A stretch of DNA of 64,000 nucleotides. Origin: Acarospora socialis (lineage: Eukaryota; Ascomycota; Lecanoromycetes; Acarosporales; Acarosporaceae). Made by a program: the position numbers and the translations under genes. The DNA is taken from positions 744,001-808,000 of the forward strand of contig JAMYGW020000003.1 in NCBI GenBank assembly GCA_025617375.2. Reading direction: 5' to 3'. Shown piece by piece: positions 47,652 to 59,500 of the stretch (position 1 is its first letter; every line of letters starts with the position of its first letter). Below the pieces are notes generated by a model. It saw only the letters and a list, made by a program, of their open reading frames with translations, ran no database searches and had not been told where the DNA came from.

Positions 47652-48291
47652 CTTGACAAGAAGACGTTCGGGGAAGAACGCAGAATTGGGGTTCGACCAT
47701 CTCTTTTAACGTTGCGCTGTGCTTGCGCCGAAACCCAAGCGGACCATTTGGCTGCACTCTCTCCTCCGCCATCAGAAAGAACAGGGTCGACTCATATCCC
47801 GCAGCGCTATCAGGAATCAATTCTCCGGCCACACATGCCCCATATGGTTTCACGCCTGTTTCAGAGTACCCCACCCCCACTCCAACGTAGCAACGCTGAG
47901 GAATGCGTGGCTCGCAATTAGGTACTTTTGCGACGAGAACAGAAACACAAGAACGTGGAGGACTTAATGAAAACTTACCTACCTTATTCATCTGTGGTAA
48001 TGCGAAGCGCTGTTAGAGTTAGCGGCCTTTTTCCAACTACCCGTTTCCTCAAAAAGTGTGACCTAGTTCTGATCGTGACCATCTCAGTAAACAACAAATC
48101 CAAGGTGCTGGAGGCATAATGATCCACTGCTATACATAGGAGATCGTAGCCACAGGATGCGACTTCACCCCTTGCAGCCTCATCCTGAAGTCATCGTGAT
48201 TGGAATGTTACATCACAAATAAGAAGCGAACGTCCGCCAGAGCCCTTCCCAAGCTGTAACCATCGTGATCCCTCGCCCTTCTCTACATACA
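47652..48291. other. Intergenic, divergent promoters
   Basis: Promoter side of the minus-strand secreted gene and of the small plus-strand gene. An AACTTACCTACCTTATTC run lies near 47973-47990. No gene seen. Confidence 0.35.
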
Positions 48292-48783
48292 ATGACCGCT
48301 CGTTCGCCACCAGCCACCTATCAGTCTTACCTTCCGGATATAGAGGATAGTCCGAAGGCATCCCGGTTGACGACCCACCCATATCATAGATCACCAGCCC
48401 TTCCGACAACCTACCCGTTGTATTTACGTGAGATAAGACGTCTCCAGGAATTTTCCAGAAGGACAGATCCCGAAGGGGTCGACACCAAGTTGCAGCAGTT
48501 CGTGGTTGAATTACTCGACGAACATGACAGACTATACGGAGCTACTGAACGGTTCAGATGTAGAGTCTGCGTTCTGAAGGCGGGGAAGAAGGGAGATAAG
48601 ACCTGCAAGTGTCGGCGGCGAACTGAAGCGGGAGAGGACAAGGGGACCATTGTGGGAGATGTGAGAGGATCCCAGGAAGGAAGTGGAGGTGAGCAAAAAC
48701 GACAAGATGAGCAGAAAGCCAGAGAAGGAGCGGCTGCGGAGCACAGCGTCGAGAGGTTGGAAGGCTTTGACATCTCTAGATGA
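48292..48783 (+). CDS. Small hypothetical protein with a Cys cluster
   Basis: Single frame of 163 residues from the ATG at 48292 (MTARSPPATYQSYLPDIE). The middle is helical and amphipathic (YLREIRRLQEFSRR, VDTKLQQFVVELLDEHDRLY). A Cys cluster follows (CRVCVLKAGKKGDKTCKCRR, pattern C-x2-C-x9-C-x-C) that could bind zinc. The tail is charged (EQKRQDEQKAREGAAAEH). No family was recognised. The opposite strand is also open for much of this length but with a poorer, Ser/Cys-biased product, so the plus strand is favoured. Confidence 0.45.
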   Translation: MTARSPPATYQSYLPDIEDSPKASRLTTHPYHRSPALPTTYPLYLREIRRLQEFSRRTDPEGVDTKLQQFVVELLDEHDRLYGATERFRCRVCVLKAGKKGDKTCKCRRRTEAGEDKGTIVGDVRGSQEGSGGEQKRQDEQKAREGAAAEHSVERLEGFDISR

Positions 48784-50031
48784 CGAGTATGTATCATACT
48801 AGAGGATGTGCCATTTAGAGAGTTCGAGCTAATGAAATGGACTATCATTAGAGAACAACGGGAGTCCGCTGTGAGACGAACACAACAATAACGGCTACAG
48901 GCCATTTTGATGAGAAACGCAGAGACAGCAGCGAGTATTATGACCTGGAATAGATTATGCCTCTGTGAGGCTGACGAGCGATCTGTGAACAGCAAATGGC
49001 AGTGCGCTTCTGAGGTTTTAATACGGGGTTAATTTTAGTAGAAGAGCATTCATCTGGTAGCCAGGAAGGTATAATATTCAAGCTTCAGTTGCGATATCTC
49101 GAGAGTCATCCAAGCCACCATGACGCTCGACATGCATGACTTGAGTGCCCAACAATTCAGTAAATGGGTTTGAAATAAAGGCGAGAGGAAACGGAGTAGA
49201 AGATGCCAGTAACAATCCGTAAGGCGCTCTGCACTGGCTTGGCCCGCCTGCAACAAGCCCGCTGTTGGAAAATAGGGCTCTGGAGGAAGTTTTGCGACAG
49301 CAAGTGGCATTTTCTCAATGCACTGTACTCGTACGAGATGTTGAAGCTGTAACGGCCAGGAAAGTAACAGAGACTGCCTAGGCAGGTAAGCTGCTTTGAT
49401 CCGACGCTGTTCTCAGGACAGATTGGTCTCGAAATCGTAAGCACTTTGCCGTGTCCTGATGTTGACCTTGTGCAGCCCAGCGTGTGCTATACCCGACTCG
49501 CTTACTAATCCAGTCCGTCAGCTACCTTAGGTAGGTAAGGTATCTCACCACCTCGCTGCTTCCAAAACTCCGACCGACACGCTCGGCCTTGAGAGTTTTA
49601 TGGGTACCTGTAGGTAGTACAGTAAATCTTGAAGGCCGAACCTAAGGTAGATCCGTTGAAACCGAATCCCTAACCAATCCTGGGACCCAATTCTTGTCAT
49701 CCGGGTGCGAACAAAATGCGATGACTCCTCCCTGCCGTGCAACAACAGTACGAGATGCAGAAACCATGTCACAGTCAAATGCCCTTACTGATGCGTCAAA
49801 CTCCATGGAAATAGGGGGCACTTGCATATAAAGAGCTATAAACCATTCCAGCAAGTGTGACCGTTTAATTGATTTCATCCCATATATCTACCTGCTCTTA
49901 TTCACTCATCTCCAGTCGCAAAAGTCGGTCTGCCAGGAGGATCTTTCTTCTGGTGCCTTCAATCTGGAAAGACTGATCTCTCTCCCCATACGTGTTTTCT
50001 CTCGTATCTCCCTCAACAACAGAAGTTGGCG
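48784..50031. other. Intergenic upstream of the MFS gene
   Basis: 1.2 kb without a supportable gene. A minus-strand ATG frame at 49050-49310 (86 residues, start MPLAVAKLPPEPYFP) is open but shows no domain. TACCTTAGGTAGGTAAGGTA lies near 49522-49541. A TATAAA box sits at 49827-49832, about 200 bp before the MFS start. Confidence 0.35.
49827..49832 (+). promoter_or_regulatory. Candidate TATA box of MFS gene
   Basis: TATAAA within CTTGCATATAAAGAGC, 200 bp before the start codon of the transporter. Inferred from position. Confidence 0.35.
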
Positions 50032-51602
50032 ATGTCTGGAAGCGACCAGCAGCAGACGCTTGCCAAGGCAATACAACCCTATCATGGCGACAATGACGTT
50101 CAGCAGCTATACTCGCAGACTGAAGCCAACATTCTCCCGGAGACCGCTGAAGAGCCAGGAGAACTAGACTTGGAGGTGAATATGGAAAAGTCTACCACGT
50201 CGTCGCCCATGGATCCGGCTTCGTTCCCGGATGGCGGATTGGATGCTTGGCTTGTGGTACTAGGGGGTTTCTGCTGCTTGTTCTGTAGTTTCGGATGGAT
50301 CAATTGTATGGCTTCCATTGACTAGACCCCACTCGGACTGAGAGCATGAGAACTGATTAACGTTGGCGTCGGCAGGTATCGGGGTTTTCCAGGATTACTA
50401 CCAAACACATCAGTTACGGCACCTGTCGCCAAGCACTGTTGCTTGGATCCCGTCCCTGGAAACCTTCATGATGTTTGTTGGAGTACGTCGTCGTTGGAAC
50501 CTTTAATGCTTGTGTGCATGAACTGATAGATACAGGGTCCCATCTTCGGCAAGCTCTACGACAACTATGGCCCTCGGTACATCCTTCTGTTCGGCTCTGT
50601 TATGCACGTCTTCGGCCTCATGATGGCCTCTATTTCCACCGAGTATTACCAATTCCTCCTCGCACAGGGTATCTGCAGCCCCCTCGGTGCCAGTGCAGTC
50701 TTTTACCCAGGCATGACGTCGGTCGCTACGTGGTTTTTCCACAGACGAGCTCTAGCTCTTGGTATTACTGCCACTGGTTCCAGTCTTGGCGGGGTCATCT
50801 TCCCTATCATGGTCGAGAGACTGGTTCAAGAGGTGGGGTTTGGATGGGCGATGAGGATTTCTGCCTTTTTAATCCTTTTGATGCTTCTAATCGCCAACGT
50901 CACTGTGAAGTCGCGCATCCCCCCGTCACCGAAACCTCTGATCTTGATGGAATTCATTCATCCGCTGATGGAGGCCCCCTTCCTCCTTCTCTGCATTGCG
51001 TCCTTCCTTTACTTTCTCGGGCTGTTCCTCCCGCTCAACTTCATTATATTGCAAGCCCAGGCCGTTGGCATGTCGGCGCATTTGGCAGGCTACCTTCTGG
51101 CCATCCTGAATGCCACGAGGTACTTCGTCCTTCTTCCTCGGCTGATTTGTCCCTGCTGACCGCTCACATTAGCATTTTCGGCCGAACGATACCTGGCTAC
51201 GTAGCCGACCGGATCGGTCGTTTCAACGTCATGGTTGTCATGGCCTACTTTTCGGCTGTTATTGTGTTGGCGCTTTGGCTACCAGGTAAATCGAATGCAG
51301 CGGTCATCATTTTTGCCGTGCTCTACGGTTTCGGCTCCGGCTCGATTGTCTCCTTGATCCCCGCACTGGTTGCACAGATTAGTGATATCAGGGAAATTGG
51401 CGTCAGGAATGGCACGCTGTTTGCCATCATCAGTGTCGCGGCGCTGGTTGGGAGTCCCATTGGTGGAGCGTTGATAGCGCAGGCGAATGGAAGCTATCTT
51501 CATCTGCAGATCTTCTGCGGAGTTATGTTGGTGGTTTCGAGCACCGTGTTCGTTCTCTCGCGTTATACCTTGGCTGGGTGGAGTCCGATGAAAAAAGTAT
51601 GA
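50032..51602 (+). CDS. MFS transporter, monocarboxylate-porter type
   Basis: Major facilitator of the fungal monocarboxylate-porter-like group (Mch relatives), likely in the plasma membrane. Exons 50032-50305, 50376-50482, 50536-51119 and 51173-51602 join to 464 residues. A hydrophilic N-terminus precedes [20 protein letters not shown], the family's first helix. [12 protein letters not shown], then [20 protein letters not shown] (motif A-like loop), [20 protein letters not shown] and [20 protein letters not shown] follow, all typical. About twelve hydrophobic segments are visible. Despite the family name, many such proteins carry other organic acids or metabolites, so the substrate is not assigned. 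It is convergent with the DUF2306 gene (284 bp apart) and two genes from a Zn2Cys6 factor, which could control it. Confidence 0.9.
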
Positions 51603-51886
51603 GGGAATGGCTGTGCATTGAGCAGGGTCTATAGTATATACATCTATAATCCCCCGCTACCTATAGCTAGACCACCATGAAACATCATGCTCATGGCCGG
51701 GAAAAAACACTTGACGGGCAAAACTTCATACTGAAACAGGTCGCGCGCTATAGAGGTAGATGTAAAGAGAATAGAAGACGCGTATGTGACAACAAATGCT
51801 ACGCTAGTTTTTCAATATTAGACTACCTCTTCTATGACGCCCTATTCTTTTTCCTTGCTACCCCAGATCATCGTCACATGGCACAC
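51603..51886. other. Short convergent intergenic
   Basis: 284 bp between the stop codons of the MFS and DUF2306 genes. Nothing notable. Confidence 0.4.
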
Positions 51887-53016
51887 TCACTTCTCCATCT
51901 CAATCGGTGCAACTTCCCTCGTCGGCCTCCACGCCTCAGCATCTCCCCACAAATCACTCGTCAAGCCCGCACTCCCTGGATTCTTAAACCCCCTCTCCAT
52001 CTGCCTCTCATAGCTCACTTGTCTCAACCTGTTGCTCTCCCTCGGCGTCAAAGCCAGATATATCTCCACACCAACAAGATGCATGAATATCGCCAGCCAC
52101 GTTGCCATTCCAAAGCTCATGCCCAAGCTCGCACCAATTTGCTCCGGTCGTCCGGACCCAAAAGCCGCGTGCACGATGGCGAGTTGGTCGACTGTGGAGT
52201 TGGGACTGCTGCACTCGGGGTAGAATTTCTTCACTGGATCGCTAGAGCCGTAAATGAACCTGATCTCGTCGCAAGGCATGGTGGTGTAATAGGAATCGAG
52301 CATTGTGATAACGAATGCGGAGATGACCATGATCAGACGGAGCGTGATGATAGTGCCGAGGTAGAACATGGCTCGCAGCATCCAAGCGCGATGCTGGTCG
52401 ATTTGGAGGCGCTTGATGTTGTAGTATGCGAGGCATATGCTGGTTGTGGTAATGATCACGAGCAAGCCGACTGCCGCTTGAGTTTCCAGTGTCCCGCCGA
52501 AGGCTCGTCGGCAGATCATGAGGGCACCGACGTTGGCAACGAAGACGAGGAGAATGATGACGTAGCCGTTGATGCGGTGGAAGAGAAGCAGTCTGTGTCG
52601 GATGACAGGGACAAATTGCCAGACCATGAGGAAGCCGGCTGGCAGGATGGCGCTGAGGTGGAGGGTGATGCCGATACGATAGACGCCGGTCCGGTACCAG
52701 TACCATTCGCCGGGTGAAGCACTGTTGGCGAAGCTGCTTTTGGCGGTGCCTGCAATGTTGAGGTAGGAGAGACGCGCCAAGGTGAAGCCCATCATTGCGC
52801 CTGCGAAGATGATGACTGGGAAAGTCAGCAGGACAAGGGAGAAATCAGGAGATTGCACCTACAAAGTGGGAAGTTGTACCCCTTCTGGAAACCAAGAGGA
52901 CGGTAGACCTTTCGCCAGAATGTCACAAACTTCTTGGGGGTCTTCTCCTCTCGGGCCTCCGTTGAGGAAGATGGAGTCGTGGTCCGCTCCATATTGACGG
53001 ACGTATCTGGACGCAT
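51887..53016 (-). CDS. DUF2306-type multi-spanning membrane protein
   Basis: Two exons (53016-52863, 52815-51887) join to 360 residues. The first exon gives a polar N-terminus (MRPDTSVNMERTTTP) and VYRPLGFQKGYNFPL; the 47-bp intron joins it to FIIFAGAMMGFTLARLSYL. Further helices are IGITLHLSAILPAGFLMVW, HRINGYVIILLVFVANVGAL, AAVGLLVIITTTSICLAYYN and HRAWMLRAMFYLGTIITLRL. The conserved His residues in LLLFHRINGY and QHRAWMLR fit the haem-like or metal-coordinating His pairs noted in this family. These proteins are common near fungal secondary-metabolism and transport genes, but no function is proved. A soluble extracellular-type loop with Cys lies between helices (MPCDEIRFIYG ... FYPECSSPNS). 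Confidence 0.8.
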
Positions 53017-53137
53017 TGTAACGGTTGAGAGGATGCTGGGATTGAGCAAGAAAAGGGAAGGTAGACAGAAGGCGTAGTGACGCTGAACCGATTTGACTGC
53101 ATCCTAGAGCGAAAATAGACTCTTATATACACGTAAC

Positions 53138-53400
53138 GTAGAGCTCTTGATACTCGAATAGGTGAGCAATATAGGAAACACCTCCTTAGTCCTCTTCGGG
53201 TCGTATTTGCGAGAACGGATTTGTAGAGCTGTTGATACGCGAATTTAGTGGGCAGTATACCTAGAAGATACGTAGTTAGTCCTCTTCGAGTCGTGTTTGC
53301 GAGAACGTACTGCGTCCAAGGTAGAGCTCTCGATGCTCGATATTGGTGGGCCATACCCTATTTACGAGGTAGTCCTCTTCGGGTCGTGTTTGCGACGCTA
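53138..53400. repeat. Three-copy tandem repeat, 80-98 bp units
   Basis: Copies begin GTAGAGCTCTTGATACTC (53138), GTAGAGCTGTTGATACGC (53223) and GTAGAGCTCTCGATGCTC (53321). Each ends with TAGTCCTCTTCGGGTCGT (or GAGTCGT) followed by TTTGCGA. The first part and the end are well kept; the middle varies in sequence and length. It lies in the gap between the divergent DUF2306 and Zn2Cys6 genes, 120-380 bp upstream of the DUF2306 start, so it may act as regulatory DNA. Confidence 0.8.
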
Positions 53401-53694
53401 TGCTTCTTCGAGCGAGTTATGCTCCCCGCCTTACGGCCACTGGCTCAAAAGGAATACCACGGAGTTTATTATTTACGATCCGTAAAGCATTTGCAGTTTC
53501 ACTGGCCAGTAATTATGACGTACGCGTAAGGGCTACGGCTGTGCACGGATAACTAACAGCCAAGCAAGCAGGATCGCCTTGGCTCAATGTGAACATCTTG
53601 GCGCACATGTATTGCCAATCAACAACTCTTTTGCATAGTGAAAATATGAGGCGTTTCCTTCACCACGAGTACAAGCACAAAGTCTTTTTACACA

Positions 53695-55258
53695 ATGGTC
53701 AATCTTGGAAAGCCAAGTAGGGGTTGTGACGTCTGTCGCAAGCGTCGTATCAAGGTAGATTCTCCTCACCTGGTCCGAGGACGCAAGACTGACATAGGTC
53801 CAGTGTGATGAAGCTATGCCTAGTTGCTCATTCTGCTTGAAAAAGCAAGTTGCTTGTCCTGGCTACAAGTCTCAATTCGATATTGCTCGGAGAGACCAAA
53901 ATCTCGTGGCAGAAAACAGCGTACGACGCCGAAAGAATGCCATCGAGAAGGCCGATCGTGAAAGGAAAGCAGAAAAGCAAGTAGCGAAGCTCTCCTCGCC
54001 GAGTGTGCCCAGAGACATATCACAAGACTATGAGGGTTATGCTGTCAGCTTTTTCCTCTCATCATACGTCCTTCTGCCAAGGGATCCGGAGGTCCGCCGA
54101 GGCTTTTTGGATTGCCTCCATCCAGTCTGGGTACAGACAAACTTCACGTCACCGTTAAGGCCAGCTGTTGCTGCGGTGGCTTTGTGCTTGCTCGAGGCGT
54201 GGGCACAATTAAAAACGGATCTACCTCTATCACTCTCGCGGCTACAGTATCTGAAAGGGGTTGCAGCCTTAAGGAAGGTTCTTCAAAGCGCCGAAGACGT
54301 GGGCGATGACGTTCTCATGGCAGCCCTCATGTTGAACATGTACGAGGGGGTACGGTCGTTCTGCACGTCGAAACCTAACAATAGCCCTCATGTGAGCGGA
54401 ATTACGGCATTGGTCGAATACCGGAAACGACTGCCATTCGCCAGCAAGACATCCCAGAGAGTCCTACTCGGGGCTCGTAGCCAAGTTGTGAGAAGAGCAC
54501 TTAGCAACATGGAGCCTGTACCATCAAATGTTTCCATGTGGGCCGACATGACCCAGGATGTCCTCAAGACGCCGGAAGACCGACTTGACGACCTCAACAT
54601 CGAGGTAGCATATCTTCAGGCCTTGGCCTCGCAATTCAAATCAAACACTACAGCCCAGGGCCTTTCTGTCTTGGGCATTTTAAGAAAGGCTACTGAGCTT
54701 GACCAGCGATTGTTAGCCTGGAAAAGTACTGTTCCCGATCGCTGGGCTCCTACCCGAGTCTCTGGCCCAGAGTGCATCCCACAGAGTGTGCGCGCCGCAG
54801 GACTCTACCAAGACCATTGTGATATCTACAAATGCATCTTCTTCGCCAACACATCTAACTCGCACTGCTCTTCGCGCATCAAACTCCAGCTGACGATAAT
54901 CGCCTGCCTCAAGCATCTCAACAGCGGCAATGTTGACACAGCATCAGTGACAGCCTTGGAGATTATCCAAGTGTTGGCGGACACCATGTGTGCCAGTATA
55001 CCGTATCATCTCGGAGATAGAACGATGACTGGCCGCATCGATGACATGACTACGCAATATCCGCACATTGCAGGGCTCTCAGTCCCTGATGACCATCATG
55101 TAGGAGCAGCTGGGTCCGGCGGTTGGTTGCTCGCTTTACGGCTTTCGGAGCTTCTCTCGCCGAGAGTGCATTTGAGGATTGGGCAGCGGCAATGGATCGG
55201 AGGCCAGATGGAGCGGATTAGGAAGATTTATGCCATACAACCATATAAAGCGTCTTAA
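53695..55258 (+). CDS. Zn2Cys6 fungal-type transcription factor
   Basis: DNA-binding regulator. Exon 1 (53695-53754) and exon 2 (53804-55258) join to 504 residues. The zinc cluster is at residues 10-36: GCDVCRKRRIKCDEAMPSC then SFCLKKQVACPG, with spacing C-x2-C-x6-C-x6-C-x2-C-x6-C. The 49-bp intron splits it between the Lys and Cys codons, a position often seen in this family. A basic linker (VRRRKNAIEKADRERKAEKQ) follows. The rest is the loosely conserved helical 'fungal-specific transcription factor' region (SFFLSSYVLLPRDPEVRRGF, DVLMAALMLNMYEGVRSF). The C-terminus holds GSGGWLLALRLSELLSPRVH. It is divergent from the DUF2306 gene across a repeat-bearing spacer and may regulate its neighbours, which is inference from position only. 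Confidence 0.9.
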
Positions 55259-56580
55259 ATCCTGGGATCTATCATCAATTGAATAGATGCTTGATACACC
55301 AGAAAGACATTCAGAAGGTAGGCCAGCGAAATGCCGGCAATACCACCAGATCGGCATACGAACAGCACCCCGGAGAAACGGGTGGAGGCTGCGCAGATGC
55401 GAGCAAGTATCCAAGTCGGAGAAGACGTTTTCCTCCACCCGACCCTCTGGTCATGACGGATGTCTAACACTCATGGGTCTCAGGTAGGCACCCGTCCGCT
55501 TCTACCATTCTGACCACCCAAGCTCTCTCAACTTGGCCAACAGAATAAAGGAGACCGAACTCCGAGAGGCCAAAAATGAGCCGGTCTTCAAGGGACCGCC
55601 CCTGGCGGTTCGCACCCTCACTAGGTGTATAACGCAGATGGGGCCCCTGTGGGTTTTAGTCACAGTCTTTCCGTTCCCCGCCATGAACCCAGCCACGGAA
55701 CGTGAAGGGATGAACGCAAAAGCCTTCCCCGTCTATGAGGACGAGGCGGAGGGAGGGCCACCCCAAAAACACGGGGCCGACTACCTTCCCGCGACGCGGT
55801 TGAGTTCTGAGGCAGCCCCGAAGGTCCCCTATACCCTTGAAGTGGGTCTCAGTTCTACCACCAGGCGCTACAGCCACTCGTATAATCTTAGATCGTGGAT
55901 GAATGCCAACATCCTCTATCACAAATCATTTCAGTTCCCAATAGCAAGGAGTGAAAGTGAGTGTCTGTCTAGGTCTCTGTGTTACACAGATGTCTTTAGA
56001 GCAGTATGCTGCTAAGATGAAACTACTCCATTTGTTGATGTATAAAGGTTGGCGAATGCTCGTCCAGTTTACTGTATCCCTGTCTGGTGCAAGAACAGCA
56101 GTCATACACTCATACAGCTTTATACCATGTACGAGTACATGCCTTTCATAAAATTCCCCAACGTAGTGGTCCGGCAGTTAATCAGAATGCACTCGTGTAG
56201 AAATGGAAGACAAAGGGCTAGCTTTAAGGGGACATGGAAGCCTGGGGTTAAGTTAGCTGGAGACTAGACTGTTTTAAGGACTTGCGCCTACCTAACTGCC
56301 GGAAGATTCCGAAGTGAATGGGTTCATGGAACTTTTTACAATCTGTCGGTCATTGCTTGGGATGACTGCCTGCGGTGAACTCCAAATACTCCCGTGACAC
56401 TTCATCTGGTTAAGAAATCTTATAACCTGTGACCTTGAGCTGTTCAAGTATGCAGCGAGCTTATCACGTATCAGCGGGTTCCTCCGATAAACAGCAGTTA
56501 TCGTGTGACCCAGCTCGATGACCTGTGACAGACAAACTTAGGATATTGGATTCCTGCCTTGTACATCAAGACCTCACATC
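55259..56580. other. Intergenic with possible gene remnants
   Basis: 1.3 kb. Minus-strand 55255-55470 reads a hydrophobic stretch (FSGVLFVCRSGGIAGISLAY then LLNVFLVYQ) like part of a membrane protein, without start or partner exons. A plus-strand frame at 55533-56015 is open on both strands over 55500-55870, which is more GC-rich than its surroundings. Neither is a convincing gene. The last part should be the ATG26 promoter. Confidence 0.35.
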
Positions 56581-59500
56581 ATGCATCCCGAAGAGGAATT
56601 TAAAAGAAGAGTTGGACGGAAACTGACGAAGAAGAGGAAGCTCCAACGAGCGCCGACGGTGGAGATCCCTCAAAGGTTCCAGGATGGAGATGATGCGAAC
56701 GAGGATGTCGCAGCCCCTCATGGACAACAGGCACAATATATGAATCAGTCTGTCTTCTCCATGATCGCAGCTGCTGGCTCCAAGGTCGACTTTCATTCAC
56801 GCTTCGACGAAGAATCGAGTGACAGCGATGGAGAGTCGAGGCAGCAGCCGGCAAGCGCTCCTGCAACAGAGCAAGGGATTGTTGAGGAGGCACCGGAGAA
56901 GCATACAGAATACGTACAGCAAAGAGTGGTATCGGGAGCGAAGTCTGAAAAACATCGACGGAAGCTCTCGGAACACAGGCTACTTAGATCCTTACCAAAG
57001 TTGAACTTGCGAACAAACAAGGGGAAGGACCATATGTCTACAAGTGGTTATTTACCTTCCTCCACGGAGGTAACCTCCGCCAGTGACCACAGTAACAATA
57101 CGACACCTCGAGATGCGCCAGTTATGAGTCGGATGCTCGAAGCAGAAGCCCAAGCACATCTCCATTCATCCACATCACTTTCAGACCGAACAAATGACAT
57201 GGCAGCGATTGTTGAAGATCACGAAGGCGACGCGAGTCCTACAAGTCTGGCTGTACGATTGATGGAGATCTTTAGCTATGATAAACCGGAGGAGGTCATT
57301 TCCGGTAGGGTCTTTCGTCTTTGCATGGAACTATATCTAACGAATGCCAGAGTATCCGTGCTGGCTCCTTCAGAGCGTTCTTTTGCAGGGCTATATGTAC
57401 ATCACTCATCATCACATATGTTTTTACGCCTACCTTCCAAAGAAATCCGTGAGTCAGATCGAGCGTACCTTTCCTTTACAGCCAGCTGAACTCTCTAGAA
57501 TGTCGTAGCCAAGTCAGGATATCTATCGAAGCGTGGCCGACAAAACCCCAAGTTCAATCGGTATTGGTTCACGCTCAAGGGTGACGTTCTATCATACTAC
57601 ACCGATCCGTCGGATTTGTACTTTCCCAGTGGCAATATCGATCTGCGGTATGGTATCTCAGCTGCGCTCTCAGATCTGAAAGAGAAGGGGAAGGATGCTA
57701 CAAGTTTCACAGTAACAACGCATCAACGAACATACTTCTTCAAGGCAGACAGTCCTGCGAGTGCAAAGGAGTGGGTCAAGACGCTGCAGAAGGTTATATT
57801 CAGATCGCACAACGACGGAGATAGTGTTAAGATCTCTCTTCCCATAGAGAACGTCATCGATATCGAGGAAAGCCCCGTTCTTGAATTTGCAGAAACCTTC
57901 AAGATCCGAGTCATAGATAGTGACGAGACCTATGCGATCGACGAGGTAATGTTTACCTGGTCTATGATGCGGCCTTGACTGATTGCAGGTAGTACTTCTT
58001 CTCCTTCTTCAGCTTCGGTAAAGATGCCCTTGATGTCTTGCGTCTACTGGTGGACGACACTGTCGCACAGAAACTTCCTGCTGGTGCACTCTCACCTTCT
58101 GATGGCGGAAACCCGAGGGCAGCTTCACGTGAACACTCCCAAGAACCGCGAAATCCTTCAGATCCTCGGTTGCGTAATCCTCCAGAAGCGACTACTCCTG
58201 TACTGCGTGAGAGTGTTCGAGCGACACTGTCACCGCTCTCCCGACATGGCAGTAGTAGAGCAAGTCCCCGTGTGAGCGGTGATTTCGGTCGGTCGAGTGT
58301 GGACATGGGTCGCCGCAGCGTTGACCTTGATAGGGCATTCGGCCGGGCTAGCTTTGATCGAGGTCGAAGGAGTGCCAGTACCAGTAGGATGAGCCTTAGC
58401 AGGGACCGGCGTGACGAAAAGTCGCCTTCGTCGCAGATCCAGGGCTCTTCTGATTCATATGTCCATTCACTGGAGCCGGGAACAGAATCATCGCAAGCTA
58501 TTCACAACAGCAATGACACTCGAGTATCACCCAGTCAAATTCTGAACAGAAGCGATGTTTTTCAGTCTCCTACAATTCAACGACTTCAAAGATCTCCATC
58601 TGGCACTAGGAATGACACCAGAAGACGTTCAGAAGATACAGCGCATACCACTCTCATGAATCCCGTTATCGGCATCCGTCCACCCACTAGAGCTCAGACT
58701 CAGGAAAGCATGCAGAAGCCTTGCCCGGACCACGGTGGGGATGCTACAACCGATTCTGAAAGAGATAGTGAAGTGAATCGTGGTCGGCTGCAACAGTCGA
58801 ATTCTGCGCCAACGCTTCAACAACTAGTCAAAGCTGGGGCTTATCCGCTCCAAAGGGCCGCGGGCTTTGCTGGATACCTTCGAAATCGATCAAAGAAAAT
58901 GAGTAATCTTTTGGCCACTGAATCTATGGGGTATGTTGAAAAGGTGTCTGGTATGTGGGCTGGTGGTAGAAAGCACTATGGCGACGCAGAGGGTGTGATG
59001 CCTGATGATCGACTTGATGATCTCGAAGATAAAGAGGATGCTGTTGGCCACGGTGATCGTTTCCGGGCACATTTCGCTCTGCCGGAGTCAGAGAGGCTTC
59101 AGGCAACATACTTTGGGTATCTACATCGAGTTCTCCCGTTGTATGGTAAGATCTATGTCGGCAATACAAAGTTCTGCTTTCGAAGCCTACTGCCTGGTAC
59201 GCGAACCAAGGTACGTTGCGCAAACCACACAGTATCCTTGATGATGCTGACCTATGAAAGATGATCCTCCCTTTGAAGGATATTGAAAACGTAGATAAGG
59301 AAAAGGGCTTCCGCTTCGGCTACTCGGGACTAGTAGTCGTCATCCGTGGACACGAGGAGCTGTTCTTTGAATTTGGCCAGCCAGAAATTCGGGATGACTG
59401 CGCAGTGACCTTACTCACAATGCTCGAGTCGGTCCGCTATCTCCACGAATCGGGAAGTCTAAGCCAGGAAGACCGAGACGACGCCGAGGCTGCGAAAGCC

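Noticed and set aside
51677-52717. Plus-strand frame of 346 codons opposite the DUF2306 gene
   Set aside because: The minus strand shows clear membrane helices and a good splice; the plus-strand product has no family.
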